A stretch of 64,000 nt of DNA from Hymenobacter siberiensis (GTDB lineage Bacteria > Bacteroidota > Bacteroidia > Cytophagales > Hymenobacteraceae): positions 4,645,306 through 4,709,305 of the forward strand of contig NZ_JAHLZZ010000001.1 of NCBI RefSeq assembly GCF_018967845.1, written 5' to 3'. Position 1 is the first letter of the stretch, and every line of letters starts with the position of its first letter. The notes below the pieces were generated by a model. It did not search any database. It was given only the letters and a program-made list of their open reading frames with translations, and was not told where the DNA came from. The translations under genes were made by a program, and so were the position numbers. Positions 47,824 through 55,792 of this stretch are shown piece by piece.

Positions 47824-48012
47824 TTAATTGTAAGTAGCGGTAGTCGAAATGCCCTGCACCTGCGCGATTACCGTCGAGCGGATGGGCATGGAACGGTAGG
47901 TAGGCACCCGCAGCTTGTGCATCGGCGAAACCACCAGCTGCACCTGCATAAGCGAGGCAGCAAGGGCACTCCAGAACAGGAAAACGGCGGCGAAGATGTA
48001 TAGTTTAGTCAT
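47824..48012 (-). CDS. Small single-helix membrane protein
   Basis: A 62-residue protein of unknown function. ATG 48012 (MTKLYIFAAVFLFWSALAAS) starts a clear N-terminal hydrophobic segment, either a membrane anchor or an uncleaved signal. The rest is a short periplasmic tail, VQLVVSPMHKLRVPTYRSMP, ending in a Thr/Ser-rich stretch. No relatives were recognised. It stands alone on the minus strand between the MITE and a 208-bp gap that contains a terminator (48173). Confidence 0.5.
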   Translation of the reverse strand: MTKLYIFAAVFLFWSALAASLMQVQLVVSPMHKLRVPTYRSMPIRSTVIAQVQGISTTATYN

Positions 48013-48172
48013 GGATGCGAGTGGTACGGTGCTTAACTGAAACAAACCTACTCGACTGGGGCATGGTCGGATTTCGGCCTTCGTTCAACCCTGAGCGTTG
48101 CCCGGTGAACGCAGGAATCCGGGAGGTGAGTGCTGCAAAATCGATTTTTGGTTCTGGCTATAGTCTCCAAAT

Positions 48173-48204
48173 AAAAAGCGGCGACTGAAGTATCAGTCGC
48201 CGCT
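48173..48204 (-). terminator. Hairpin terminator for the 48221 gene
   Basis: AGCGGCGACTG, loop AAGTAT, CAGTCGCCGCT; the plus-strand A-run at its left edge is the U-run of the minus-strand transcript. The rest of 48013-48220 shows no gene. Confidence 0.8.
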
Positions 48205-48220
48205 GCTGTTGCAATGATTC

Positions 48221-48682
48221 TTACGTCTGGCCTGACGCGCATTTTTTCAAATACACGCGAAGCGAACGAATATCGACATCCAACTGGTCAATCCAGATTT
48301 GTTCAATATCAAAGTGTGGATTGAATCGATTGACAATTGCCAGATGCTCTGTCACACCGCCGCGAAATCCAGTGCTTTGCTTGATTACGGCCATTACCCG
48401 AGTCCAAGGCAAATGACTTGATTTTACCGTCCAGATTCCCTGGTAGCCAATCTTGAGTTGCGGGCCTTGGTTGCGGAGCATTTTTACAGCTCGCCAAACC
48501 ATGAAAAGCCCAGTAGCTGACAGAAACAGCAAGGCCAATGCCCTCCACCAAAAAGCTAAAACCAAACTTCCGAATAACAGCGGCACTCCGAACACAAAAT
48601 TGAACAGAATCGCACTTTGCGAATAGCCAATTTCGTATTCGTAAGCAATCTGCTTTTTGCTGAAGCGGGGCTTTTTCTTCAT
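48221..48682 (-). CDS. Two-helix membrane protein, function unknown
   Basis: A 153-residue protein. A basic N-terminus (MKKKPRFSKKQIAYEYEIGY) is followed by two adjacent transmembrane helices (NFVFGVPLLFGSLVLAFWWR and LALLFLSATGLFMVW). The cytoplasmic part has beta-strand spacing similar to a bacterial PH-like domain (GPQLKIGYQGIWTV, LPWTRVMAVIK, LDVDIRSLRVYLKKC). No motif gives a reaction. It starts 3 bp downstream of the aspS stop, so it is probably transcribed with aspS, and is followed by its own terminator. Confidence 0.6.
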   Translation of the reverse strand: MKKKPRFSKKQIAYEYEIGYSQSAILFNFVFGVPLLFGSLVLAFWWRALALLFLSATGLFMVWRAVKMLRNQGPQLKIGYQGIWTVKSSHLPWTRVMAVIKQSTGFRGGVTEHLAIVNRFNPHFDIEQIWIDQLDVDIRSLRVYLKKCASGQT

Positions 48683-48685
48683 TGG

Positions 48686-50449
48686 CTACTTCGCCACCAC
48701 GTCCGTTTTAATGCTCAGTTCCTTGAGCTGCACCTCCGAAATCGGCGAGGGCGAGTCAATCATCACGTCGCGGCCGGAGTTATTTTTGGGGAAGGCGATG
48801 AAGTCGCGGATGCTGTCGGAGCCGCCGAAGAGGCTGCACAGGCGGTCGAAGCCGAAGGCGAGGCCGCCGTGGGGCGGTGCGCCGTACTCGAAGGCATCGA
48901 GTAGGAAGCCGAACTGGGCCTGCGCTTCTTCGGGCGTGAAGCCAAGCAGCGAGAACATGCGGGCCTGCACAGCGCGGTCGTGGATGCGGATGGAGCCGCC
49001 GCCCACTTCTACCCCATTGATTACCAAGTCATAAGCATTGGCGCGCACTTGCCCGATGGTTGCGGGCGAGTCGAGCAGAGCCAGGTCTTCCGGCTTGGGC
49101 GAGGTGAAGGGGTGGTGCATGGCGAAGTAGCGGTTTTCCTCTTCGCTGTATTCGAGCAGGGGAAAATCGACCACCCACAGCGGCGAGAATTCCTCCTTGT
49201 TGCGCAGGCCCATGCGCTGGCCCATTTCGAGGCGCAGCTCGCTCATGGCTTTGCGGGTTTTGGCCTCGGAGCCGGCCAGTAGCAGCAGCAGGTCGCCGGG
49301 GTTGGCGTTGAAGGCGGCGCTCCACTTCTGCAGCTCTTCCTGCGAGTAGAACTTATCGACCGATGATTTCACCACACCGTCGGCCTCCACGCGGGCGTAG
49401 ATGAGGCCGGTAGCACCGATTTGCGGGCGCTTCACGAAGTCAGTCAGCTCGTCGAGCTGCTTGCGGGTGTAGGCGGCGCAGGTGGCGGCGTTGATGCCCA
49501 GCACCAGCTCGGCGCTGTCGAACACGGGGAAGCCCTGGCCTTTCACGGTGTCGGTGAGGTCGGCGAACTTCATGTCGAAGCGGGTGTCGGGCTTGTCGTT
49601 ACCGTAGTCGCGCATGGCGTCGGCGTAGGTCATGCGGGGCACGGTGGGGAAATCGAGGTTTTTGATTTCCTTGAACAGGTAGCGCACCAGGCCCTCGAAC
49701 ATGTCGAGGATGTCTTCCTGGGTCACGAAGGCCATTTCGCAGTCAATCTGCGTGAACTCGGGCTGGCGGTCGGCGCGCAGGTCTTCGTCGCGGAAGCACT
49801 TCACAATCTGAAAGTAGCGGTCGAAGCCCGATACCATGAGCAGCTGCTTGAACGTTTGGGGCGACTGCGGCAGGGCGTAGAACTCGCCGGGGTTCATGCG
49901 CGAAGGCACCACGAAATCGCGCGCACCTTCGGGCGTGGACTTGATGAGCACGGGCGTTTCGACTTCGATAAACTCCTGGCCATCGAGGTAGCGGCGCACG
50001 GCCTGGGCCATTTTGTGGCGCAGCATGAGGTTGTTGCGCACGGGGGTGCGGCGCAGGTCGAGGTAGCGGTACTTCATCCGCAGGTCGTCGCCGCCGTCGG
50101 TGTCGTCTTCGATGAGAAAGGGCGGCAGCTTGGCAGGGTTCAGAATCTCGACCTTCTCGGGGCGGATTTCGATGCCGCCGGTCGGAATTTTGTCGTTCTT
50201 GGAGTAGCGCTCGGCTACTTTGCCGGTCACTTGCAGCACGAACTCGCGGCCGAGGTGGCGGGCGGTTTCGCGCACAGCTTCGGCCTCCTGGCCTTCTTCG
50301 AGGGTGATTTGGGTGAGGCCGTACCGGTCGCGCAGGTCAACCCAGAGGATGGCGCCTTTGTCGCGGGTGCGCTGCACCCAGCCGCAAAGGGTGACGATTT
50401 GACCAATGTGTTCGGCGCGGAGCTCGCCGCAGGTGTGGGTACGTAGCAT
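48686..50449 (-). CDS. aspS: Aspartate-tRNA ligase
   Basis: A 587-residue class II aminoacyl-tRNA synthetase that charges tRNA-Asp. The N-terminal OB-fold anticodon-binding domain starts MLRTHTCGELRAEHIGQIVT. Motif 1 and the bacterial insertion follow, motif 2 includes YFQIVKCFRDEDLRADRQPE, and motif 3 is GLAFGFDRLCSLFGGSDSIR at the C-terminus. The bacterial type is clear from the GAD domain region. ATG 50449 is chosen as the conserved start. An in-frame ATG at 50464 exists too, but it is contributed by the word-iterating repeat W6 and would add five residues. Confidence 0.95.
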   Translation of the reverse strand: MLRTHTCGELRAEHIGQIVTLCGWVQRTRDKGAILWVDLRDRYGLTQITLEEGQEAEAVRETARHLGREFVLQVTGKVAERYSKNDKIPTGGIEIRPEKVEILNPAKLPPFLIEDDTDGGDDLRMKYRYLDLRRTPVRNNLMLRHKMAQAVRRYLDGQEFIEVETPVLIKSTPEGARDFVVPSRMNPGEFYALPQSPQTFKQLLMVSGFDRYFQIVKCFRDEDLRADRQPEFTQIDCEMAFVTQEDILDMFEGLVRYLFKEIKNLDFPTVPRMTYADAMRDYGNDKPDTRFDMKFADLTDTVKGQGFPVFDSAELVLGINAATCAAYTRKQLDELTDFVKRPQIGATGLIYARVEADGVVKSSVDKFYSQEELQKWSAAFNANPGDLLLLLAGSEAKTRKAMSELRLEMGQRMGLRNKEEFSPLWVVDFPLLEYSEEENRYFAMHHPFTSPKPEDLALLDSPATIGQVRANAYDLVINGVEVGGGSIRIHDRAVQARMFSLLGFTPEEAQAQFGFLLDAFEYGAPPHGGLAFGFDRLCSLFGGSDSIRDFIAFPKNNSGRDVMIDSPSPISEVQLKELSIKTDVVAK

Positions 50450-50454
50450 CTTGG

Positions 50455-50586
50455 CAATTAACATTTAACATTTAACATTTAACAATCATCGCCTTTCACG
50501 TAACAGCTGGTGGCTTGCGGTACACGAGGGTGAGCCGGATGCCTGGGGAATGCCCTGTTAAATGGTAATTGATAACTATTAGATGA
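50455..50586. repeat. Word-iterating palindrome W6 (AACATTTAACATTTAAC)
   Basis: AATTAACATTTAACATTTAA and the copies after it pair loosely with CTGTTAAATGGTAATTGATA. It is the weakest of the palindromes in this class, with a long loop. It overlaps the aspS leader. Confidence 0.65.
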
Positions 50587-50701
50587 ATCTACCGCGAAGG
50601 TAGCCACTACGCGGGCGGGGCGAAACCCAAACTTTGGTACGGAGTATGCAAAGGCAGACCGTAGCTACGTTCCTTTGTCTTCTCAATCCCTTCAAATACC
50701 C

Positions 50702-51142
50702 ATGAAATTTCTTCCCGCTCTCGCTCTGGCCGCCGCCCTTTTAGTAGCCGGCTCCGCGCAGGCCCAAACCAAAATCAAAATCAAGAGCAAGTCGGATGCC
50801 TCGGGCACTGTCATCAAATCAAAGTCTACGGGCGACGCCGTGACGCTCGATGGCCCCATCAAGCGCATCGAAACGCTGTCGGGCATCGATGTTTTTCCCA
50901 AGCCGAACTCGACTGATATTCTGCTGAGTTTCACGCAGCAATTCACCAAGGCCGGCACGCTGGTGATGACCGATTACAAGAACAAGGTGATGTACCAGAC
51001 TGACCTGGACCCCGCCAACAACACCGGCGCGCCCGTGAACCTGGGCAAGATTCCGGCCGGCACCTACCTCGTAGAAGCCAAAACCGGCAACTACGTGTAC
51101 TGGAAGAAGGTCCGCATCAAGTACCCCACCGTTCGCCGCTAA
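50702..51142 (+). CDS. Small secreted protein resembling a lone T9SS sorting-domain fold
   Basis: A 146-residue protein. The signal peptide is MKFLPALALAAALLVAGSAQ (then AQT). After a lysine-rich stretch (KIKIKSKSDAS) the last ~85 residues read like a T9SS CTD: VFPKPNSTDILLSF, TLVMTDYKNKVMYQTDL, VNLGKIPAGTYLVEAK, YVYWKKVRIKYP. These correspond to the YPNP, domain strands, LPAGTYLV and KKV blocks of the type A CTD. The protein has no cargo domain before it. This resemblance is my reading, not a database match. It lies alone between the aspS leader and palindrome F. Confidence 0.6.
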   Translation: MKFLPALALAAALLVAGSAQAQTKIKIKSKSDASGTVIKSKSTGDAVTLDGPIKRIETLSGIDVFPKPNSTDILLSFTQQFTKAGTLVMTDYKNKVMYQTDLDPANNTGAPVNLGKIPAGTYLVEAKTGNYVYWKKVRIKYPTVRR

Positions 51143-51161
51143 GCGGAGTTTGAAATACTTC

Positions 51162-51268
51162 AGAACGTCATGCCGAGCGCAGCCGAGGCATCTCTCTGGT
51201 GTTAGTAACTCAACTGTTTGGTTACTACTGCACGCGAGATGCCTCGACTGCGCTCGGCATGACGTTCT
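51162..51268. repeat. Interspersed palindrome family A-F, copy F
   Basis: AGAACGTCATGCCGAGCGCA... pairs with ...GCTCGGCATGACGTTCT. It most resembles copy C. It lies between two secreted-protein genes. Confidence 0.9.
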
Positions 51269-51314
51269 TTCTTTGTATGACGTTCTTTTGTATTGTTACC
51301 ATTCACTGTCTGCT

Positions 51315-51869
51315 ATGAAATTCGCTTCGCTGCTGCTGTTACTTTTTGCCCTCACGTCTTTCGGCCCCGCGCCCAAGCTCACCACCGTGAAGCTGGCTTC
51401 GACGCTGAGCGTGGGCGTACCAGCGGGCTTCGCGCCCCTGCCCGACGACGGCATTGCCGTGAAATATCCGTCGCCGCGCAAGCCGCTGGCCGTGTTTTCC
51501 AACCCCAGCGGGCGCGTGGATTTTAGCGTAGCCGTGCGCCCCACCACGTTCGAAAGCTTCGATTACGGCGTGCTGATTAAGATTTACAAGTCCAGCATTC
51601 AGCGGCTTTATACCAAGGTTGATTTCATCAAGGAAGATATACGAACCGTGAACGGGCGCGATTTCATCTATTTCGAATTCGTTTCGACCGTGGCCGACAG
51701 CCGGCGCACCGGCAGCCAGCTGGCCCCAATCAAGCGCTACCAGGCCGTGCAGTATGCCATTGAGGGCACGCAGCTCTACGTCTTCACCTTCGTGGCCCCG
51801 GCCGAGGAGCAGGCCCAGTGGCAGCCCACGGCCCAGGCCGTGATGGGAGCCATCGTAATGAAGAAATAA
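51315..51869 (+). CDS. Secreted protein of unknown function
   Basis: A 184-residue protein. ATG 51315 starts a signal peptide (MKFASLLLLLFALTSFGPAP). The mature part (LSVGVPAGFAPLPDDGIAVK, VDFSVAVRPTTFESFDYGVL, FIYFEFVSTVADS) has the alternating strand pattern of DcrB/PsbP-like folds, which occur in many periplasmic proteins, but no motif gives a reaction. tadA starts 3 bp after its stop, so the two are probably co-transcribed. Confidence 0.65.
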   Translation: MKFASLLLLLFALTSFGPAPKLTTVKLASTLSVGVPAGFAPLPDDGIAVKYPSPRKPLAVFSNPSGRVDFSVAVRPTTFESFDYGVLIKIYKSSIQRLYTKVDFIKEDIRTVNGRDFIYFEFVSTVADSRRTGSQLAPIKRYQAVQYAIEGTQLYVFTFVAPAEEQAQWQPTAQAVMGAIVMKK

Positions 51870-51872
51870 GCA

Positions 51873-52310
51873 GTGCTGGCCCCCGACGAATACTTTATGA
51901 CTCAGGCGCTGGCCGAGGCCGAAAAAGCCCTAGCCGCCGATGAGATTCCCATCGGGGCCGTAGTGGTGTTTGAAAACCAAATAATTGGGCGCGGCTACAA
52001 CCAGACCGAGCGCCTGCGCGACGTGACCGCCCACGCCGAAATGCTGGCCCTCACGGCCGCCGCCAACTACCTGGGCAACAAGTACCTGTCCGATTGCACG
52101 CTCTACGTCACCATCGAGCCTTGCGTGATGTGCGCCGGGGCCAGCTACTGGGCTCAATTAAAAGCCGTGGTGTTTGGCGCGGAGGAGCCCAAAGTGGGTT
52201 TTCGACGGCATGGGGCCCTTTTGCATCGGCGCACGCAGCTGCGTGGTGGTGTGCAGGCCGATGCCTGTGCCAAATTGATGCAGCAGTTTTTCAGTATGAA
52301 GCGAAAATAA
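51873..52310 (+). CDS. tadA: tRNA adenosine(34) deaminase TadA
   Basis: A 145-residue zinc deaminase that converts A34 to inosine in tRNA-Arg. The active site is VTAHAEMLALTAAANY (HAE) with the zinc cysteines in TIEPCVMCAGASYWAQ. The residue set is complete. GTG 51873 (M-LAPDEYFMTQALAEAEKA) is preferred because TadA usually has a few residues before the DEYFM helix; ATG 51897 would cut that helix. The 3-bp spacing places it in the same transcript as the 51315 gene. Confidence 0.92.
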   Translation: MLAPDEYFMTQALAEAEKALAADEIPIGAVVVFENQIIGRGYNQTERLRDVTAHAEMLALTAAANYLGNKYLSDCTLYVTIEPCVMCAGASYWAQLKAVVFGAEEPKVGFRRHGALLHRRTQLRGGVQADACAKLMQQFFSMKRK

Positions 52311-52312
52311 TC

Positions 52313-52320
52313 TACTTTTG
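52313..52320 (+). promoter_or_regulatory. Possible -7 box for sodA
   Basis: TACTTTTG, 2 bp after the tadA stop codon, matches TAnnTTTG. A T-rich -33 region is present but no exact TTG. It would give a ~90-nt leader to the superoxide dismutase ATG. Confidence 0.4.
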
Positions 52321-52416
52321 AAGCCTAACTACTGGCCAACGCAACTATGCGGGCAGCCGCCGGTTTAAAAACCACCCTTTCCTTCTCTTTTCACTAACCC
52401 AACCCCTTTTTCAGTT

Positions 52417-53031
52417 ATGGCTTTCGAACTTCCCAAACTCCCGTACGCCTACGACGCGCTCGAACCCACGTTTGACGCGCAGACCATGGAAATCCACCAC
52501 ACGAAGCACCACCAGGCTTACGTGACCAACCTGAACGCGGCCATCGCGGGCACGGAAATGGAGAACCAGTCCATCGAGGAAATTATGCACAACATTGCCA
52601 AAGCCCCGGTAGCTGTGCGCAACAATGGCGGCGGCCACTACAACCACTCGCTGTTCTGGACCATCCTCTCGCCCAACGGCGGCGGGCAGCCCACCGGCGC
52701 GGTGGGCGAAGCCATCACCACGGCATTTGGCACATTTGATAAGTTCAAGGAAGAGTTCAGCAAAGCCGGTGCTACGCGCTTCGGCTCGGGCTGGGCGTGG
52801 CTGTGCAAACAGCCCGACGGCTCGGTACAAATCTGCTCGACCCCGAACCAGGACAACCCGCTGATGCCCGAGTCGGGCTGCAAGGGCATGCCCATCCTCG
52901 GCCTCGATGTGTGGGAGCACGCCTACTACCTGAAATACCAGAACCGCCGGCCCGACTACATCGCCGCCTTCTTCAACCTCATCAACTGGGATGAAGTGAA
53001 CAAGCGCTTTGCCACCGCCTACGCCGCATAG
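52417..53031 (+). CDS. sodA: Superoxide dismutase [Fe/Mn]
   Basis: A 204-residue iron/manganese superoxide dismutase. Metal ligands are the His in MEIHHTKHHQAYVTN, the His in NNGGGHYNHSLFWTIL, and the Asp and His in LGLDVWEHAYYLKYQNRRPD. WTILSPNGGGQPTG and RFGSGWAWLC are in the usual places. The sequence looks more like the Mn-type, but metal choice cannot be settled by eye. No signal peptide, so it is cytoplasmic. It is a single gene with its own terminator. Confidence 0.95.
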   Translation: MAFELPKLPYAYDALEPTFDAQTMEIHHTKHHQAYVTNLNAAIAGTEMENQSIEEIMHNIAKAPVAVRNNGGGHYNHSLFWTILSPNGGGQPTGAVGEAITTAFGTFDKFKEEFSKAGATRFGSGWAWLCKQPDGSVQICSTPNQDNPLMPESGCKGMPILGLDVWEHAYYLKYQNRRPDYIAAFFNLINWDEVNKRFATAYAA

Positions 53032-53058
53032 TCTCAGCAGCGAAGGCTTTTTTTACTG

Positions 53059-53097
53059 AAAAAGGCTCGTCTCCCACCGGAGGCGGGCCTTTTTTTA
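53059..53097 (+). terminator. Hairpin terminator after sodA
   Basis: AAAAAGGCTCGTCTCC, loop CACC, GGAGGCGGGCCTTTTTTT, with a few G-U pairs in the RNA stem. Confidence 0.8.
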
Positions 53098-53209
53098 TTG
53101 TCGACTTCGCTGGCGAAACTCAGCCGAAAACAATTCGTGTACGTACCTGCTTTATCACCGCGCCTTATTTACCCGGCGGCTTGCGCACCCCGCCAATTCA
53201 ATCGAACTT

Positions 53210-54325
53210 ATGTCAAGCAAAGCTTTTGAGCCCGCCCAACTCGGCCCGCTCACCCTTACCAATCGCATCGTAATGGCTCCCATGACGCGCTGCCGCGCCC
53301 TGGGCAACGAGGCCAATGAGCTGATGGCCGAATACTACCGCCAGCGCGCCACTGCCGGCCTCATCATTTCGGAAGGCGTGTCGCCCTCGGCCGATGGCCT
53401 GGGCTACGCCCGCATTCCCGGCCTGTTCACGCCGGAGCAGATGACTAACTGGCAGCGCGTGACGGAAACCGTGCACCACCACGGCGGTCACATTTTTATT
53501 CAGCTCATGCACGCCGGCCGCGTGTTCCATCCGCTCAATCTGCCCGAAGGGGCCGAGGGGGTAGCTCCTTCGGCCATCGCGGCCAAAGGCCAGATGTGGA
53601 CCGACCAGCAGCAAATGCAGGACCAGCCCGTGCCCCGTGCCCTCACCACCGAAGAAGTGGCCGAAGTGGTGCAGCAGTACGCCCACAGCGCTAAGCTGGC
53701 CATGGAAGCTGGCTTTGATGGCGTAGAAATTCACGGCGCCAACGGCTACCTGCCCGAGCAGTTCCTGAACCCGAACAGCAACCAGCGCACCGACGAATAC
53801 GGCGGCAGTGTGCAGAACCGCGCCCGCTTCGTGCTCGACGTAACCCGCGCCGTGGCTGCCGAAATCGGGGCTGACCGCACCGGGGTGCGCCTCTCGCCGG
53901 GCAGCACCTTCAACGACATGGGGGCCTACCCCGAAATGGCCGAAACCTACGCCTACCTGGCCGCCGAGCTGCAAAAAATCGGCGTGGTGTACGTGCACCT
54001 CGTGGGCACGGGCAACATTCCGGCCGACGTGCTGGACAGCATCCACACCGCTTACACCGGCCCCGTCATCTACAACGGCGGCTACCGCGACCTGGCCCGC
54101 ACCGAAGCCGACCTCGCCGGCCGCGCCGACTTCATCGCCTTCGGCATCGCCTATATCGGCAACCCCGACCTCGTGGAGCGCCTGCAAGCTGGCCAGCCTC
54201 TGTCCGAGAGTGACCAAGCTTCTTACTATTCCCCCGGCCCTAACGGCTTTGCAGACGGCTACACCGACTACCCCACGGCCGATGGCCAGCCCGCAGGCAC
54301 GTTCTCGCCCACCTACGAGGCGTAA
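53210..54325 (+). CDS. Old Yellow Enzyme-family alkene reductase
   Basis: A 371-residue FMN flavoprotein of the OYE/NemA family. Segments are LTNRIVMAPMTRCRALGNEA at the N-terminus, FIQLMHAGRVFHPLNLPEGA, and GFDGVEIHGANGYLPEQFLN, which contains the HxxN substrate-binding residues (H and N of HGAN). TDEYGGSVQNRARFVLDVT is a further family motif. It would reduce activated C=C bonds using NAD(P)H; the natural substrate is unknown. It is a single gene between the sodA terminator and its own strong terminator. Confidence 0.92.
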   Translation: MSSKAFEPAQLGPLTLTNRIVMAPMTRCRALGNEANELMAEYYRQRATAGLIISEGVSPSADGLGYARIPGLFTPEQMTNWQRVTETVHHHGGHIFIQLMHAGRVFHPLNLPEGAEGVAPSAIAAKGQMWTDQQQMQDQPVPRALTTEEVAEVVQQYAHSAKLAMEAGFDGVEIHGANGYLPEQFLNPNSNQRTDEYGGSVQNRARFVLDVTRAVAAEIGADRTGVRLSPGSTFNDMGAYPEMAETYAYLAAELQKIGVVYVHLVGTGNIPADVLDSIHTAYTGPVIYNGGYRDLARTEADLAGRADFIAFGIAYIGNPDLVERLQAGQPLSESDQASYYSPGPNGFADGYTDYPTADGQPAGTFSPTYEA

Positions 54326-54348
54326 AACGGCCCCCAACGGCTAATGCA

Positions 54349-54398
54349 AGCCCCTGCGAAGCTCGCCCCCAACCGGGCGCTTCGCAGGGGCTTTTTTA
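54349..54398 (+). terminator. Hairpin terminator after the alkene reductase gene
   Basis: AAGCCCCTGCGAAGC and GCTTCGCAGGGGCTT pair perfectly around a 20-nt loop and are followed by TTTTT. Confidence 0.85.
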
Positions 54399-54400
54399 TT

Positions 54401-54408
54401 TATCTTTG
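54401..54408 (+). promoter_or_regulatory. Possible -7 box for the MFS gene
   Basis: TATCTTTG matches TAnnTTTG and lies 64 bp before the ATG at 54473, immediately after the preceding terminator. No TTG is seen at -33. Confidence 0.4.
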
Positions 54409-54472
54409 ACGGTCGTGGCCCCTGCGCCGCGCCTGCATTCGTCATATCCCACCCCTTTTGCCCCGTTCCCGC

Positions 54473-55759
54473 ATGAATACGAAGCTGCGCCTTACTGTCC
54501 TGAGTTTCCTCCAGTTCTTTATCTGGGGCTCGTGGCTGATTACCATTGGCGCTTATTGGTTTCAAACGAAGCAATGGTCTGGTGCCCAGTTTGGGGCCAT
54601 TTTCTCAACCATGGGCATTGCTTCCATCTTCATGCCCTCGCTCATGGGCATTGTGGCCGATAAGTACGTGAACGCCGAAAAGCTCTACGGCATCCTGCAC
54701 ATTCTGGGCGGCATCACGCTTTGCACCATCCCGATGGTGACGGACCCGGGCACGTTCTTCTGGGTTATCCTGCTGAACATGATTTTCTACATGCCCACGC
54801 TCTCGCTGTCCATCGCCGTGTCGTTTTCGGTACTGAAAACCGAAGGGCTCGACGTAGTGAAGGACTACCCGCCCATCCGTGTCTGGGGCACCATCGGCTT
54901 TATCGTGGCCATGTGGACGGTAAGCCTGCTGGGTTTCGAAAAGTCGGCCAGCCAGTTCTATGTGGCGGCTGGTGCAGCTTTCGCGCTGGGTCTCTATTCC
55001 TTCACGCTGCCTAAGTGCCCGCCGCAGTCGGCCAATTCTTCGAGCCAGAGCCTGGCAGAAATTCTGGGGCTTAAATCGTTCGCCATTCTGCGCGACCGCA
55101 AGATGCTCACCTTCTTTATGTTTGCCCTGCTGCTGGGTGCCGCCCTTCAGCTTACCAATGCTTACGGCGACACTTTCCTGCACGATTTCGACCAGAACCC
55201 GGCCTACAAAAATACCCTCACGGTGAAGTATCCGGCCATCATCATGTCCATCTCGCAGATTTCTGAAACCCTGTTTATCCTGGCCATTCCGTTCTTCCTG
55301 CGCCGCTTCGGCATCAAGCAGGTGATGCTCTTCAGCATGATTGCCTGGGTGCTGCGCTTCGGCCTATTTGCCTACGGCAACCCCGGCCAGGGCCTCTGGA
55401 TGATTATCCTCTCGTGCATCGTATATGGCATGGCGTTCGACTTCTTTAATATTTCGGGCTCGCTGTTCGTCGAAACCCAGACCCAGCCCAGCATTCGGGC
55501 CAGCGCGCAGGGCCTGTTTATGATGATGACCAACGGCTTTGGAGCGGTGCTGGGCAGCTCGCTCAGCGGCCTCATCATCCAGCACTACTTCACCGATGCT
55601 AATGGCGTGAAGGACTGGCACAGCATCTGGCTCACGTTTGCGGGGTACTCGCTGGTTATCGCGGTACTGTTCGTACTTATTTTCAAGCATAAGCACACCA
55701 CCCAGCCGGTCGAAGACTCCTCGCACGTCGCGCCGTTGCTCTCCGTTGAGCAAGCCTAG
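54473..55759 (+). CDS. MFS transporter, nucleoside:H+ symporter (NupG-like)
   Basis: A 428-residue transporter with twelve membrane segments. The start MNTKLRLTVLSFLQFFIWGS and the GAYWFQTKQWSGAQFGAIFS segment are typical of the NupG/XapB family of nucleoside permeases. GIVADKYVNAEKLYG is the conserved loop 2-3 MFS motif. FDFFNISGSLFVETQTQPSI in the C-terminal half is family-specific. ATG 54473 is chosen. The AAA ATPase gene follows after 33 bp and may be co-transcribed. Confidence 0.85.
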   Translation: MNTKLRLTVLSFLQFFIWGSWLITIGAYWFQTKQWSGAQFGAIFSTMGIASIFMPSLMGIVADKYVNAEKLYGILHILGGITLCTIPMVTDPGTFFWVILLNMIFYMPTLSLSIAVSFSVLKTEGLDVVKDYPPIRVWGTIGFIVAMWTVSLLGFEKSASQFYVAAGAAFALGLYSFTLPKCPPQSANSSSQSLAEILGLKSFAILRDRKMLTFFMFALLLGAALQLTNAYGDTFLHDFDQNPAYKNTLTVKYPAIIMSISQISETLFILAIPFFLRRFGIKQVMLFSMIAWVLRFGLFAYGNPGQGLWMIILSCIVYGMAFDFFNISGSLFVETQTQPSIRASAQGLFMMMTNGFGAVLGSSLSGLIIQHYFTDANGVKDWHSIWLTFAGYSLVIAVLFVLIFKHKHTTQPVEDSSHVAPLLSVEQA

Positions 55760-55792
55760 CCGGCCGGCCTTTTTCAAGCATTCGCATCTGGC

